From Balaenoptera acutorostrata (taxonomy: Eukaryota; Chordata; Mammalia; Artiodactyla; Balaenopteridae): a stretch of 64,000 nucleotides of DNA. Where the stretch lies: positions 54,446,153-54,510,152 of the forward strand of contig NC_080081.1 in the NCBI RefSeq assembly GCF_949987535.1. The letters run 5' to 3'. A model generated the notes under the pieces. That model saw only the letters and a list, made by a program, of their open reading frames with translations. It did no database searches and was not told where the DNA came from. Position 1 is the first letter of the stretch. Every line of letters starts with the position of its first letter. Positions 1-12,791 of the stretch are shown in pieces. Made by a program: the position numbers and the translations under genes.

Positions 1-708
1 AACTACCATATGACCTAACAATCCCACTACTGGGCATATACACTGAGAAAACCATAATTCAAAAAGAGTCACGTACCACAATGTTCATTGCAGCTCTATT
101 TACAATAGCCAGGACATGGAAGCAACCTAAGTGTCCATCGACAGATGAATGGATAAAGAAGATGTGGCACATATATACAATGGAATATTCCTCAGCCATA
201 AAAAGAAACGAAATTGAGTTATTTGTAGTGAGGTGGATGGACCTAGAGCCTGTCATACAGAGTGAAGTAAGTCAGAAAGAGAAAAACAAATACCGTATGC
301 TAACACATATATATGGAATCTAAAAAAAATGGTTATGAAGAACTTAGGGGCAGGATAGGAATAAAGACGCAGATGTAATGAATGGACTTGAGGACACGGG
401 GAGGGGGAAGGGTAAGCTGGGACGAAGTGAGAGAGTAGCATTGATATATATACACTACCAAATGTAAAATAGATAGCTAGTGGGAAGCAGCCACATAGCA
501 CAGGGAGATCAGCTTGGTGCTTTGTGACCACCTAGAGGGGTGAGATAGGGAGGGTGGGAGGGAAATGCAAGAGGGAGGAGATATGGTGATATATGTATAT
601 GTATAACTGATTCACTGTGTTATACAGCAGAAACTAACACACCATTGTAAAGCAATTATACTCCAAGAAAGATGTTAATTAATTAATTCATTCATTCATT
701 CATTTAAA
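1..708 (+). mobile_element. LINE-1 3' end, cut by the window edge
   Basis: This is the last part of an L1 element: the ORF2 C-terminus, then a G-rich 3' UTR, then a simple-sequence tail of TTAA and ATTC units at about 676-704. The 3' UTR has the usual run of landmarks (AGATAGCTAGTGGGAAGCAG, then a purine-rich GGGAGGGTGGGAGGG block, then ACTCCAAGAAAGATG). It is closely related to the 3' end of the full-length L1 at 19.6-26.7 kb. The 5' part lies outside the window, so truncation and target-site duplication cannot be judged. Confidence 0.95.
3..323 (+). pseudogene. L1 ORF2p C-terminal fragment
   Basis: The reading frame is open from the window edge to a TAA at 321-323 and encodes the extreme C-terminus of the L1 endonuclease/reverse-transcriptase protein. 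Family-typical segments are [19 protein letters not shown] and [20 protein letters not shown]. The cysteine-rich motif that normally precedes this lies upstream, outside the window. The surviving part has no stop or frameshift. Whether the rest of this copy is intact cannot be seen from here. Confidence 0.9.
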
Positions 709-2184
709 AATGTCTTTGGCAATTATCATGTAAACTTTCCTTCTGAAAACATTTTCACGATCATTTAAAAGGAGATGGATAATATAATTCAACTATATAA
801 ATAGATGATCATATTGGACTGCAATGAGAGCAGATGTTTTAAGTTATGTAAAATCTTACCCCATCTGGTTAAACAGTAAAAATGTCTCAACAACAACCCA
901 CAGATGAAACGTTGCCAATAAAGCGATGCTAGCAGGGATTGGGTAGAAGTCAATTGTACTGGATTACTTCATAAAATACTTAAAGGCTATTAATAGAAAG
1001 ATAATCATTTCACCTCTTACAGTCATTATCATTCCAAAAATTATTTTCAAAAATTTTAGAAATTCCCACTACCCACTGCAGGATAAATTTCACTATCAAT
1101 CACAGTTGTTAAATTAAGCAGTTCATTTTCTCCCAGAGGACCTGGAACCTAGAAATCCACCCTGGAGTGGTTATATGTTTAAGTTAATTGAAACATTTAC
1201 TCTATCCCCAATCTAAGAAGGATGAGTGCCAATAAGAGAATAAAATTAGAAATGGGCCAGACTCTCACCACCACAGACCCCATTCTCTTTCTGAAGAGTA
1301 GGTGGATCTATCATGAACATTTGGTTGATGTCAGTTTGCCTTATAGCAGGATTCCATTGCGTGAATTATTTCTAGTCTTTCAGCTACAAATAGGTGGCTA
1401 CCAATATAAACTTGCGGCTTTATTCCAAGTTGAAGTATTACCAGAAAAGTTTTCTAAGAGCAATAGAATTGAGTCTCTTCAAACACAAAGCCTACTCTTC
1501 AGCCTCTCCACCACTTGAGTAGAAATGTTGTTATTCTCATCGCATTTCTTGTCCCCTCTTTTTAACTGCTCTGTGGAAACCCAGGACCACTTCACTTATT
1601 CATTCTAACTGGAAGAAAGGCCAGCAAAGATCCCTCACACCACGAAGAAGTCAGTAAAATGTTGAATTAATCACCCCCAGGCATGTGCAGATTCCTGCTT
1701 AGAACAATAAAAGGATTTCTTGAATCTCTGAGCAGCGATCCTAGATGCAGAGATAAATAAAGTGAAAGGTGATTTTAATTACAAGGACAAGTTTTTTTAC
1801 TAATTTTTCAATATTTGTTTGGAATTCAACTAAGGGGGTACCATATTCACACAAACACATACCACCCCACCCCACAATGTTCTATTTATACTAGAAGTTT
1901 GTTTAGCAAAACCTTTTTCATACACTAATGGAAATGAAACCATTAAGACTAACTGGCCAAGGCAATGAACATGAAAAGTTTGAATTAAGTATTCTTTTAT
2001 TTTAAATGGTTTTCTAGTCTTACTCATTGAGTTGGTGAAGGCTCGGCAAATGCTTCAAGTGAGAAAACCAAGACCATTAATATTCAGTTAGAGTAAATAA
2101 GCCCTGGTCTTACAAGAGATAGTTTAATTCAACAAACATTATATATAATCTTTGAAAAATATTAATCATACAATACCATATTCT
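709..2184. other. unique non-coding stretch, no gene recognised
   Basis: AT-rich sequence with no repeat I can name. A 98-codon open frame on the + strand (1222-1518) has no recognisable domain or composition bias and is probably chance. No splice-bounded exon stands out. Confidence 0.5.
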
Positions 2185-2672
2185 TAACTTAAAACCCTCC
2201 AATGGCTTCCCAATACATTTAAAAGAGAGTCCCAACTCCTGGTCCTGAGTGATCTGGCACCTGCCTACCTGTCCAGTTCTTCCTCCTACCTCTTTTCCCC
2301 TTACCACAAAAGTACTTCAAACCATTCCTAGAATATGTCAAGCTTTTGCCTGCCTCAAGATTTTTTTGACTCTACTCTTCAGAGCACTCTGTTAGGCTTG
2401 CCCCACTGTCAGTCGGGCCAGGGTGGCACTTTACATCCCCCAGGTCACCAATACAGAGAGGCCTGCTCTCTTATCCCATCATCCTGTTAGTTTGCTTTAT
2501 AGCATGTACCACAACTTATAATTATTTTGTTTGTCTATGTTTCCTGTTTACTGTTATTCTCCTACTTCCAGAATATAAATTCTGTGAGGACAGGGTCTAT
2601 ATGTGTTTTGTTCTATTTGTTTCCCTGGCATCCAGAACAATTCAATTAGAATATGCTCAATAAATAAATGTC
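2185..2672 (+). mobile_element. L2 LINE 3' remnant
   Basis: An ancient L2 in sense orientation, recognised by the order of its degraded 3' landmarks: a 'cctcctacctcttttcccc' region, 'cagagaggcctgctctctta', 'atagcatgtaccacaactta', 'tctgtgaggacagggtct' and finally 'tgctcaataaataaatgtcc'. L2 stopped moving early in mammalian history, so no coding capacity is expected and none is seen. Confidence 0.8.
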
Positions 2673-4604
2673 CTTTAGATGTGATAGTTTCTGAAAGGAC
2701 ATAGTGGTGAAATAATTCACTGTTCTCAAAGAACTTAGAGTCTGAAGGGAAGGGAGGGTAGAAACACAACTAGAATAAGAGAGGAATGAGAAAGTGCAAA
2801 AACTGGGGATGGAAACAGAAAATGGGTTGTAATGATTTGATTAGAGTTATGGAGAAGATTTAATGAAAAAAAGGTGAAATTCAAAAGTGGTCATTGAATG
2901 TGATAAGAATATCGGGAACAAAGGTATAGAGTGAGGTATGTACAAGAAGGTCTGCAGGGTGTTGGAGAGTTTGGGATGGACACAGTGTTGGTGTGTGTCA
3001 TGGATTTGAGGTGGGAATGACGCTGGGAACGTGGGGTGGGGACTGGGAGAAGAGAGCATCAGTGCTCTGCCAAGGTATTCAGACCAAGCTTAGAGGACAC
3101 TCAAGGAATGGTCACCTCGGCGGAGAGAATGACATGTGGTCCACCCGGAAGTGACTGCCCTAAAAGGACCAGAGCAAAGGCAGCCAACAGAGGACCTGGC
3201 CGGCAGGGTTTGCTCTGACGCCTTGGCGAAACCCTTTTCCCATCTCTTAACCACTGCTTGTTTCAGCACCTCGGGCTCTTGATTGAATAAACCCTCCAGA
3301 GATAATGCTTCTATCAATGGTGCATCAAAAATGAAATCTTACATTTTTCCCTCTTTAAGTGCATTTCATTACAAATACTTACCTTTTATTTTTTCTTTCA
3401 ATTCTCAAAGGCTCTGGTGAGAGATAAAGGAAGAGAAGTAAGGACTTAGGTATTTGAGGTTTAATGTTTTTAAACTCATGTCTAGTTTCATCAAGAGAGA
3501 AAATCGGGCAATTTTTCACAGGGTGAAGATAATGGCTTATGCCTCTGGCAGTTAAAGTATCTCCCATGCCCCTCTCTCTTTTTCTGGCTTTAATGCCAAC
3601 TACAGCAGCACTAAACCTTGGCCAGACAAAGGCTGATACAGTCAGTGGACTGTTTTGCCAAGATAAGAATGAAGGTGAAAATAAGTCTTTATCCTCTTGG
3701 CACATATGTTTTACCCAATGGTAGCAGGAAGCCCATCTATTAGCTTTTTAAAAAGCTGTTTTCTAGTTGACGTAACAGAAAGAGATTTTAAGTCATCAAA
3801 AATAACACCTAAAATCCCCTTAAGTAAGACCCAGTTTCTCCTAGATTTTCTTTTAAAATCTGCTAGTATTTTCACTCTTTAATGTTACATAATTCAACAT
3901 TTTTAATGTGGATAGTTTTGATTCCCCTATATCTCTCTATGACCCATGCTGAGATCATTTCTGTGAAAATATTTCTAAATGTCATTGGTGAAGTTAAACA
4001 CGAGTTTGTTACACTCTTTTAACTTGACCAAGCTGCAATATAAGGGCTGGCCCTTAATGCAATTTTCTGAATTTTGTTACCCTGAACCTACCTGCCTTTA
4101 ACCACACACACACGTAAAATACAAACTTCTGCATTACTTATATGGAGGTTTTGTAGCCATGCACTTAAGTATTAAAATATGCAGAAACACCTAGAATCCT
4201 GTGAGGGGAGTAGGGGAAAGGTATAGCAACGTCCCCAAGGACAGGTCTTGTGACCCCCAGGTTCAAGGACCTGCTTCCCTTTGAACTCCTAGAATCTCTG
4301 AACTTCAGGCTGGGGGAGCATGTGTCACAAGTGTGAAGTTTTTACATTTGTTGTGTGATCTTCCACCCTAAACAGTAAACTTCTATCTTCCCCGTGTGTC
4401 CATAGTTACTATGTAGCCTATACTAAATAGACACTCGATAAATACATAAGAATGAATGGTATGAGAGGAAGAAAAATTTGAAATGTGTGAACTTAAATTC
4501 GTATTGGTTTTGTCAAGACTCCAAGCTGTTTCAATATGCATGGTATATTTCAAAATGCAGAGAAAGTACTCATGCTTTGCAAAACACAAGTCTGAGTCCA
4601 TCTT
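2673..4604. other. unique non-coding stretch, no gene recognised
   Basis: Part of 2673-3000 faintly resembles antisense L2 but is too decayed to call. Short open frames on both strands at 3.0-3.9 kb lack domains. A short CA run lies near 4104. Nothing here supports an exon. Confidence 0.45.
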
Positions 4605-5170
4605 CCCCTACTTAAAGGCTTTCAGTGCCTTCACATTGCATTTAGAATAAATCCAAACATCTTCCCGTGGCTAAGAAGTCCCTGCCTGATTAGACCCTGG
4701 GTACATCATTATCTCTCTTTCCTGCTCATCCTGCACACTCTGAATTTTCTGATGTATTTCCATTCTTGAAACACATCTAGCTGTACCTTTGCTTAGGAGA
4801 CTTTCACCTTCCCTCTTCCAGTATTTTCAAGACTAAATTCTTCTTTTCTTTTAGATCTCAAGACAGAGGTCACTTCTTCACTGAGACCTTTTCGCATTAC
4901 CTAAACATTATTTTTTTTGAGCATTTGCCTCTTGTATAATCTCAGCCTCTTTTTTGTTTCCTCCATGGGCCTTCAAGACAACTTTACAATCCATTTTGTG
5001 TATGTGTGTGTCTATGTTCTTACTGAATGTGTGTCTTGTGTGTGATTTCTGTCTCCTGCATTAGAATGTTCACCCCATGAAGTCAGGGTCCTTTTCTGTC
5101 CTGTTCACCATGTATCCCTAGCGCCTGGTACAGTGCTGGAAAATGGTAGCAGTCCAATATACATCTGTTG
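4605..5170 (+). mobile_element. L2 LINE 3' remnant
   Basis: A second sense L2 remnant, longer than the one at 2.2 kb. It reads through 'cctgcctgattagaccctgg', 'aagacagaggtcacttcttc' and 'ccatgaagtcagggtccttt' to 'gcgcctggtacagtgctgg', the usual L2 3'-end order. It is old and divergent, with no coding frame. Confidence 0.8.
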
Positions 5171-6509
5171 ATTTTAAAATTGAAGGGTAGGTGCCAGGTG
5201 ACTGAAACTATGCTATTTCCTCCTAAAACTCCACCTCTGGGGAACATGTTTAAGTAAAATTGTTTTCAAGCATCTCTGACCCCTGTTTTTCGGACTCTTC
5301 CAGGAGCAGTCAGGCATTAACCTCTCCAGCATGAAGACCACGTGACTGGCTACTCGGCCACTTGAGCCATTTGACTACAATCCATCTGTAAGTACAATTT
5401 CAGGTCGTTTCGGTGAGCATAAAATGGCATATACTGAAAGGGAGCGCTCCTTTTTTGGAAATCTGGTTCATTAGCAACACTGAGGAGTAATGGAGAGTGA
5501 TCAGAGCATCACTTCTTCCTTCCGAAGCAACGGTGCCTTGGGGCTGCTGTCTAATAACCTATCTCTGCTAGCACCAGAGCCCCTTCTCTCAGGCCCTGAG
5601 AAACCCTGCCTGAGGCCAACAGCCAGATGCCTTGCTCCTGGCTTGCCTTGTTTCACAGAATTACAGACCTTTCTTTCCGATTCTGACGCTATTGTTGCTT
5701 ACTTAGACCATAAAAAGCAAGCTGAGTATCAATCACATGGGACATTCAGTGCTAGACGCATGCTCTCAGCTATCAAAAAAAAAAAAAAAAAAAAAAAACT
5801 CTTTATTATCAAAAGGTCTCCCCGGACCTTATACGTTCCTGTCTCAGGTTTTGTATACGTTGATAAATTTGGTTAGGGCTCATTTTCACTTCTTGACAGT
5901 TGCTTTGCTTGTTTCAAATTCTCAGAAGCACACACTGTATGGAGATGAACTGCACAAAGTCCCTGAGAGATGTAAGTGGAAAAGCAATGGCTGTGTCAGC
6001 CGGGCTTATTACAAACTTCAGTTCCTCTTCCTAGCTCTGCACATCTTGCTTTGAGAAGTGCACGGAAAGTCAGCTGAAATTCAAGTCTCATCAAGTTACC
6101 CCGACTCAGAACAAAGGCACACTTTAGGTCTGGAACAACTCACAAGGAGTTTGGCACTCCTCAAGTTGCCTGCAAGGTGGGTCATGTTTGTTGACAATAT
6201 AATAACCACACAAAGCTACTTTAGTTGTCCAATTGAAACTTTACCAAGTGAATGGGTTTTTTGAGTATCCTCCGTACTCTCAGAAAAGTTTTGGACATGG
6301 CTAAAAGCTGAAATAAAGTGTTAGTATAATTACAGCCCTGAAAGGACCTCCACACCAGTTTTGCAACAATATTTACAGTATCAAGAGTAAACATTTCAAA
6401 CTACAAAGACTGAACACTCTAGTTAGGGGGAAAAACATACATATAAAAAGCAAAAAGACAAGATGAGGTAAGAGCTCATAAGTAAATGAAAGCACATCCC
6501 TTCCATCCT
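5171..6509. other. unique stretch with a 128-codon open frame and a poly(A) run
   Basis: An open frame on the + strand runs from ATG 5490 to 5876. Its first 95 or so residues are serine-, leucine- and proline-rich (for example LLAPEPLLSGPEKPCLRP); it then runs through a pure A tract at 5776-5798, which reads as poly-lysine. I recognise no domain. There is no AATAAA a short way before the A run, so a processed pseudogene is not well supported. The frame is more likely chance than a gene. Confidence 0.35.
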
Positions 6510-9500
6510 TTAAATATTTTTTTATTTTTATTTTTTATTGGAGTAACATTGCTTTACAATTTTGTGTTAGTTTCTGCTGTACAATGAAGTGAATCAGCTA
6601 TATGTATACCTATATCCCCTCCCTCTTGGAATTCCATCCCCTCCTGCCCCCCGCCCCCATCTAGATCATCACAGAGCACCGAGCTGAGCTCCCTGTGCTA
6701 TACAGCAGGTTCCCACTAGCTATCTATTTTACACATGGTAGCGTATTCATGTCAAACCTAATCTCCCTATTTGTCCCTCCCTCTCCTTTCCCCTCAGGTC
6801 CACAGGACTGTTCTCTACATCTGCATCTCTATTCCTGCCCTACAAATAGGTTCAACTGTACAATTTTTCTAGATTCCACATGTATGTGTTAATATACAAT
6901 ATTTGTTTTCTCTTTCTGGCTTACTTCACTCTGTATGACAGACTCTAGGTCCGTCCACATCTCTACAAATTACCCAGTTTCGTTCCTTTTTATGGCTGAA
7001 TAATATTCCATTGTATATGTGTACCACATCTTCTTTATCCATTCATCTGCCGATGGACACTTAGCTTGCTTCCATGTCCTGGTTATTGTAAATAGTGCTG
7101 CAATGAGCATTAGAGTACATGTGTCTTTTTGAATTATGGTTTTCTCAGGGTATATGCCCAGTAGTGGGATTGCTGGGTCATATGGGAGTTCTATTTTTAG
7201 TTTTTAAGGAAACTCCATACTGTTCTCCATAGTGGCTGTATCAATTTACATTCCCACCAACAGTGCAAGAGGGTTCCCTTTTCTCCACACCATCTCCAGC
7301 ATTTATTGTTTGTAGATATTTTGATGATGGCCTTTCTGACTGGTGTGTGGTGATACCTCACTGTAATTTTGATTTTCATTTCTCTAATGATTAATGACGT
7401 TGAGCATCCTTTCATGTGTTTCCTGGCAATCTGTATATCTTCTTTGGAGAAATGTCTATTTAAGTCTTCCTCCCATTTTTAGTTGGGTTGTTTATTTTTT
7501 TGATATTGAGCTGCATGAGCTGTTGGTATATTTTGGAATTAATCCTTTGTCCATTGCTTCATTTGCAAATATTTTCTCCCATTCTGAGGGTTGTCTTTTC
7601 ATCTTGTTTATGGCTTCCTTTGCTGTGTAAAAGCTTGTAAGTTTCATTAGGTCCCATTTGTTTATTTTTGTTTTTATTTCCATTTCTCTAGGAGCTGGGT
7701 CAAAAAGGATCTTGCTGTGATTTATGTAAAAGAGTATTCTTCCTATGTTTTCCTCTAAGAGTTTTACAGTGTCCGGCCTTACATTTAGGTCTTTAATCCA
7801 TTTTGAGTTTATTTTTGTGTATGGTATAAGGGAGTGTTCTAATTTCATTCTTTTACATGTAGCTGTCCAATTTTCCCAGTACCACTTATTGAAGAGGCTG
7901 TCTTTTCTCCATTGTATATATTGTCTCCTTTATCAAAAATAAGGTGACCATATGTGCGTGGGTTTCTCTCTGGGCTTTCTATCCTGTTCCATTGATCTGT
8001 ATTTCTGTTTTTGTGCCAGTACCATATTGTCTTGATTACTGTAGCTTTGTAGTATAGTCTGAAGTCAGGGAGTCTGATTCCTACAGCACTGTTTTTTGCC
8101 CTCAAGATTGCTTTGGCTATTTGGGATCTTTTGTGTCTCCATATAAATTTTAAGATTTTTTTTATTCTAGTTCTGTAAAAAATGCCATTGGTAATTTGAT
8201 AGGGATTGCATTGAATCTGCAGATTGCTTTGGTAGTATAGTCATTTTCACAGTGTTGATTCTTCCAATCCAAGAACATGGTATATCTCTCCATCTGTTTG
8301 TATCAGCTTTGATTTCTTTCATCAATGTCTTATAGTTTTCTGAGTACAGCTCTTTTACCTCCTTTGGTAGGTTTATTCCTAGGTATCTTATTCTTTTTGT
8401 TGCAGTGGTGAATGGGATTGTTTCCTTAATTTCTCTTTCTGATCTTTCATTGCTAGTGTATAGGAATGCAAGAGATTTTTGTGCATTAATTTTTTATCCA
8501 GCAACTTTACCAAATTCATTGATTAGCTCTAGATTTCTGGTGGCATCTTTAGGATTCTCTATGTATAGTATCATGTCACCTGCAAACAGTGACAGTTTTA
8601 CTTCTTCTTTTCCAATTTGTATTCCTTTTATTTCTTTTTCTTCTCTGATTGCCTTGGCTAGGACTTCCAAAACTATGTTGAATAATAGTGGTGAGAGTGG
8701 ACAACCTTGTCTTGTTCCTGATCTTAAAGGAAATGCTTTCAGATTTTCACCATTGAGAATGATGTTTGCTGTGGATTTGTCATATATGACCTTTATTATG
8801 TTGAGGTAGGTTCCCTCTATGCCCACTTTCTGGAGAATTTTTATCATAAACGGGTGTTGAATTTTGTCAAAAGCTTTTTCTGCATCTATGGGGATCATCA
8901 TATGGTTTTTATTCTTCAATATGTTAATATGGTGTATCACATTGATTTATTTGCATATATTGAAGAATCCTTGCATCTCTGGGATAAGTCCCCCCTGATG
9001 ATGGTGTATGATCCTTTTAATGTGCTGTTGGATTCTGTTTGCTAGTATTTTGTTGAGGATTTTTGCATCTATGTTCATCAGTGATATTGGTAATTTTCCT
9101 TTTTTGTGATATCTTTGTCTTGTTTTGGTATCAGAGTGATGGTGGCCTCGTAGAATGAATTTGGGAGAGTTCCTCCCTCTGCAATTTTTCAGAAGAGTTT
9201 GAGAAAGATCGATGTTAGCTCTTCTCTAAATGTTTGGTAGAATTCCCCTGTGAAGCCATCTGGTCCTAGACTTTTGTTTGTTGGAAGATTTTTAATTACA
9301 GTTTCAATTTCTTTACTTGTGATAGTTCTGTTTATATTTTCTAATTCTTCCTGGTTCAGTCTTGGTAAATTGTACCTTCCCAAGAATTTGTCCATTTCTT
9401 CGTGGTTGTCCATTTTATGCCATATAGTTGTGTGTAATAGTCTCTTATAATCCTTTGTATTTCTGTGGTGTCAGTTGTAATTTCTCCTCTTTCATTTCTA

Positions 9501-10760
9501 ATTTTACTGATTTGTGTCCTCTCTCTTTTTTTCTTGATGAGTCTGGCTAAAGGTTTATCAATTTTGTTTATCTTCTCAAAGAACCAACTTTTAGTTTTAC
9601 TGATCTTTGCTATTGTTTTCTTCATTTCTATTTCATTTATTTCTGCTCTGATCTTTATGATTTCTTTCCTTCTACTGACTTTGTGTTTTCTTTGTTCTTT
9701 CTCTAGTTACTTTAGGTGTAAGGTTAGATTGTTTATTTGAGATTTTTCTTGTTTCTTGAGGTGAGATTAAATTGCTATAAAATTCCTTTTTAGAACTGCT
9801 TTTGTTGCATCCCATAGGTTTTGGGTCATTGTGTTTTTGTTGTCATTTGTTTCTAGGTATTTTTTAAATTTTTTCTTTGATTTCTTCAGTGATCTCTTGG
9901 TTATCTAGGAGTGCACTGTTTAGCCTCCATGTATTTGTGGTTTTTTTCAGTTTTTCTTCCTGTAATTGATTTCCAACCTCATAGCACTGTGGTCAGAAAA
10001 GATGCTTGATATGATTTCAGTTTTCTTAAATTTTCTGAGGCTTAATTTGTGGCCCAAGGTATGATCTATCCTGAAGAATGTTCCATGTGCACTTGAGAAG
10101 AAAGTGTATTCTGCCACTTTCAGGTGAAATGTCCTATAAACATCAATTAAATCTATCTGGTCTATTGTGTAATTTAAAGCTTGTGTTTCCTTATTTATTT
10201 TCCATTTGGATGATCTGTCCATTGGTGTAAGTAGGGTGTTAAAGTCCCCCACTATTATTGTGTTACTGTCAATTTCCCCTTTTATGGTTGTTAGCATTTG
10301 CCTAAGTATTGAGGTGCTCCTTTGTTGGGTACATAAATGTTTATAATTGTTATATCTTCTTCTTGGACTGATCCCTTGATCTTTATGTAGTGTCTCTCCT
10401 TGTCTCTTGTAACAGTCTTTATTTTAAGTCTATTTTATCTGATACAAGTATTGCTACTCCAGCTTTCTTTTGATTTTCATTTGCATGGAATATCTTTTTC
10501 CATCCCTTCACTTTCAGTCTGTATGTGTTCCTAAGACTGAAGTGGGTCTCCTGTAGACAGCATATAGATGGGTTTTGTTTTTGTATCCATTCAGCCAGTC
10601 TGTGTCTTTTGGTTGGAGCATTTAATCCATTTACATTCAAGGTTATTATTGATATGAATGTTCCAATTACCAGTTTCTTAATTGTTTTGGGTTTGTTTTT
10701 GTGGGTCTTTTTCCTCTCTTGTGTTTCCCACCTAGAGAAGTTCCAGTTACCAGTTACCAT
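6510..10760 (-). mobile_element. LINE-1, antisense, truncated at the ORF1/ORF2 border
   Basis: A 4.2-kb L1 read from right to left. The element's 3' end is the T-rich start at about 6513, followed by 3' UTR, then nearly all of ORF2. At the right edge only the last bases of ORF1 survive (complement of GGAACTTCTCTAGG at 10732-10745). The 5' UTR and almost all of ORF1 are missing, as in incomplete reverse transcription. A short repetitive patch of AGTTACCA units (10746-10775) marks the 5' junction. I could not find a convincing target-site duplication. Confidence 0.93.
6869..10673 (-). pseudogene. L1 ORF2 (endonuclease/reverse transcriptase), inactivated
   Basis: ORF2 spans essentially its full family length but is split over several frames. 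Starting on the right, the endonuclease segment shows NVNGLNAPTKRHRL and CCLQETHF, then IIVGDFNTLLTPMD, and FRIDHTLGHK retains the Asp-His pair. The reverse-transcriptase core follows with [20 protein letters not shown]. Its catalytic box reads FAGD instead of FADD, from a codon change at 8578-8580. The C-terminal [19 protein letters not shown] zinc-knuckle-like motif lies at 7.2-7.4 kb. The expected ATG reads CTG (complement of 10671-10673). Frameshifts include one near 10.42 kb. The copy cannot make a working protein. Confidence 0.9.
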
Positions 10761-10795
10761 TACTAGTTACCATTCAAAATTAAATGACTCTACAT

Positions 10796-11200
10796 GATTT
10801 ACCCATAACCACTTCTACACCTCTTGTCCTCCTGCTTTCTTTCCCCACCTTCTCCACTCCAAATTTGTTTCTGCCTCAGGGCCTTTGCACTGGCCATGCT
10901 CTCTGATGTGAAGTTTATTACCCCAGATGATAAAAAAGATCTCAACTCAAATGGTACCCCACTGTCCTTACCACTCCCAACCCTGTTTCCAGCATAGTAT
11001 TTATCACTTTGATATTTTATCTCTTTATTTACTAAAATTATCTTATTTACTTACTTGTTTAATATTTGTCTTCCCACTCCAGAATGTAAGCTCCATGAGG
11101 TCAGGGACTTTGTATCTGCCATATATACAGAACCTACATCTGTCACACAATGTGTTTAATAGCAATGTGTTGAGTGAATAAATTAATAATGAATAAAGAT
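10796..11200 (+). mobile_element. L2 LINE 3' remnant
   Basis: A sense L2 just right of the antisense L1. Landmarks are 'ctcagggcctttgcactggc' near 10877, 'agaatgtaagctccatgagg' at about 11081, 'tcagggactttg', and a terminal 'ttgagtgaataaattaataa'. The copy is old and has no coding potential. Confidence 0.85.
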
Positions 11201-11814
11201 CACTAATAGTAACAAACACATTAAGGCTTTATTTTATTAAGGAACAGTATTACACAGCACTGTGAGGAAAGTATAAATTGGGTGGAATAGATACAAGAAC
11301 TAGCACAGTTCAGGGGAGATGGGGAATCCCTAAGGGACAAACATATGAGAAAGCCCCCCACCTAGGTAGGCAGACCATAGGAAAAGGGTGAATTGGGGGA
11401 CAGGAGGCTTGGAGGAAGGGATTTGCTGGAACAAATATAAAGGGATAAGTGATGTATATAACATGTTGGGAGTCATATAAATCAACTGGAAGTTATAGGA
11501 GAGGGCTAAAGTAGGAAAAAAGAGGAAATGAGGGCAAAGCCTCTACCTTGGAAGGCCTTGAATAAAGGGTAAAAAAAAATGACAGCCTCACTGAGGGTTA
11601 TAATCATTGAATATAACATTGCAAAAGAGTCAGAAAATGGTCATCACAATTATCAGAAAGTGTTACTTCTAGGCAATGAGGTGGGAAGAGGATCACAGGC
11701 GCCTGCTCAGGAAACTTCTAGAGTTTCTGGAGCTATATATTTTTAAATATTTTTCTGTGTATATGCTATATTTCAGAAGTTAAAAAAAAATGTTAAAGGC
11801 AGTAAAACATGGAG
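11201..11814. other. unique non-coding stretch, no gene recognised
   Basis: Purine-rich on the + strand with no open frame of note and no repeat that I can name with confidence. Confidence 0.45.
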
Positions 11815-12070
11815 GTCAGGAGGTAGGCACTGGTGTCAGACAATCTGGGCTTAAATCTCAGCTTTGCCTCTTATGAGTCTTGTGTTCTACCATGTGTTAC
11901 TTCATTCCTCTGAGGCTGAGTTCTCTCCTTGGTAAAAATGGGGAAATTTACTATCAACTTCATGGGTTGTCATGAAAACTAAATGAAAGAATACAGGTAA
12001 ATCATTTAAGAGAGTGCCTGGCAGATAGTAAACACTCACCGTTGGTAACTGTTTATATTAATTCTGAGGG
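11815..12070 (+). mobile_element. MIR SINE
   Basis: A near-complete MIR in sense orientation. The tRNA-like part reads 'gtcagacaatctgggcttaa' (a decayed box B region), followed by 'ctcagctttgcctcttatga', the core 'cctctgaggctgag', 'aaaatggggaaat' and the 3' 'gagtgcctggcagatagta'. Typical age and divergence for the family. Confidence 0.85.
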
Positions 12071-12786
12071 CTTTTGTATCCCAAACTGCATTGATTTGAG
12101 TTGCCTGTCTTTAAAAGGAGGCACCATGTTATTGCTAGAAATGCACCGATACCTAAAGAGTTCTGTGTTCACTCAGAACCTCCAGGCATGATGCCTGCTT
12201 TGTAATAAATTTCCTGGGTAATTACAGCCCAGCCATCCAGTGACTGGTCCATGGACTTGTATTGAAAATAATCAATATAGCCAAAGAGGTGATATGAAAA
12301 GTTTCTTCAGTCACAGGATTAAGGAGCGGTTGAAATACTCTGACTGCAATCAACCAAGCATAAGGAGTTGAGAATCAGACCTTACTGAAAATCTTAGCAA
12401 TGCAAAGGGAGGTATTTCTCTTAGGAATGCGTGAACCAGACAATGAATATTTGAGGGGATGGAAAAGTAAAGAGAGGAGTCATAAATGGCTTTAGGATTC
12501 AAGCCTTAGTGGTTGCAAGGTTGATGAAAAAGTTGAATTATTCCAGAGGGAGGTATCAGTACATTTTCAGCAATAACATGGAAACTCCACCCATCCAGGA
12601 TGGCATATTTCACATAGAAATAAGTCCTGTTATAATCAGAAGTGAGCTTCCTACTCATGCTCAACTGAGCCTTTCCAACAATTATTTTTGCATCATTTTA
12701 TGTGTGTCTACAAGTGGGCAAGAGGAGACCATACATGCTTATCTCCTGTAGGTTCACAACCTATTTAGAAAAGATATTGATCTGAG
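12071..12786. other. unique non-coding stretch, no gene recognised
   Basis: No nameable repeat. An 80-codon open frame at 12509-12751 (+) has no recognisable features. Confidence 0.45.
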
Positions 12787-12791
12787 CAAAG

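Noticed and set aside
1222..1518. 98-codon plus-strand frame as a host exon or small gene
   Set aside because: No domain, no composition signal and no neighbouring exon. Frames of this size are expected by chance in 64 kb.
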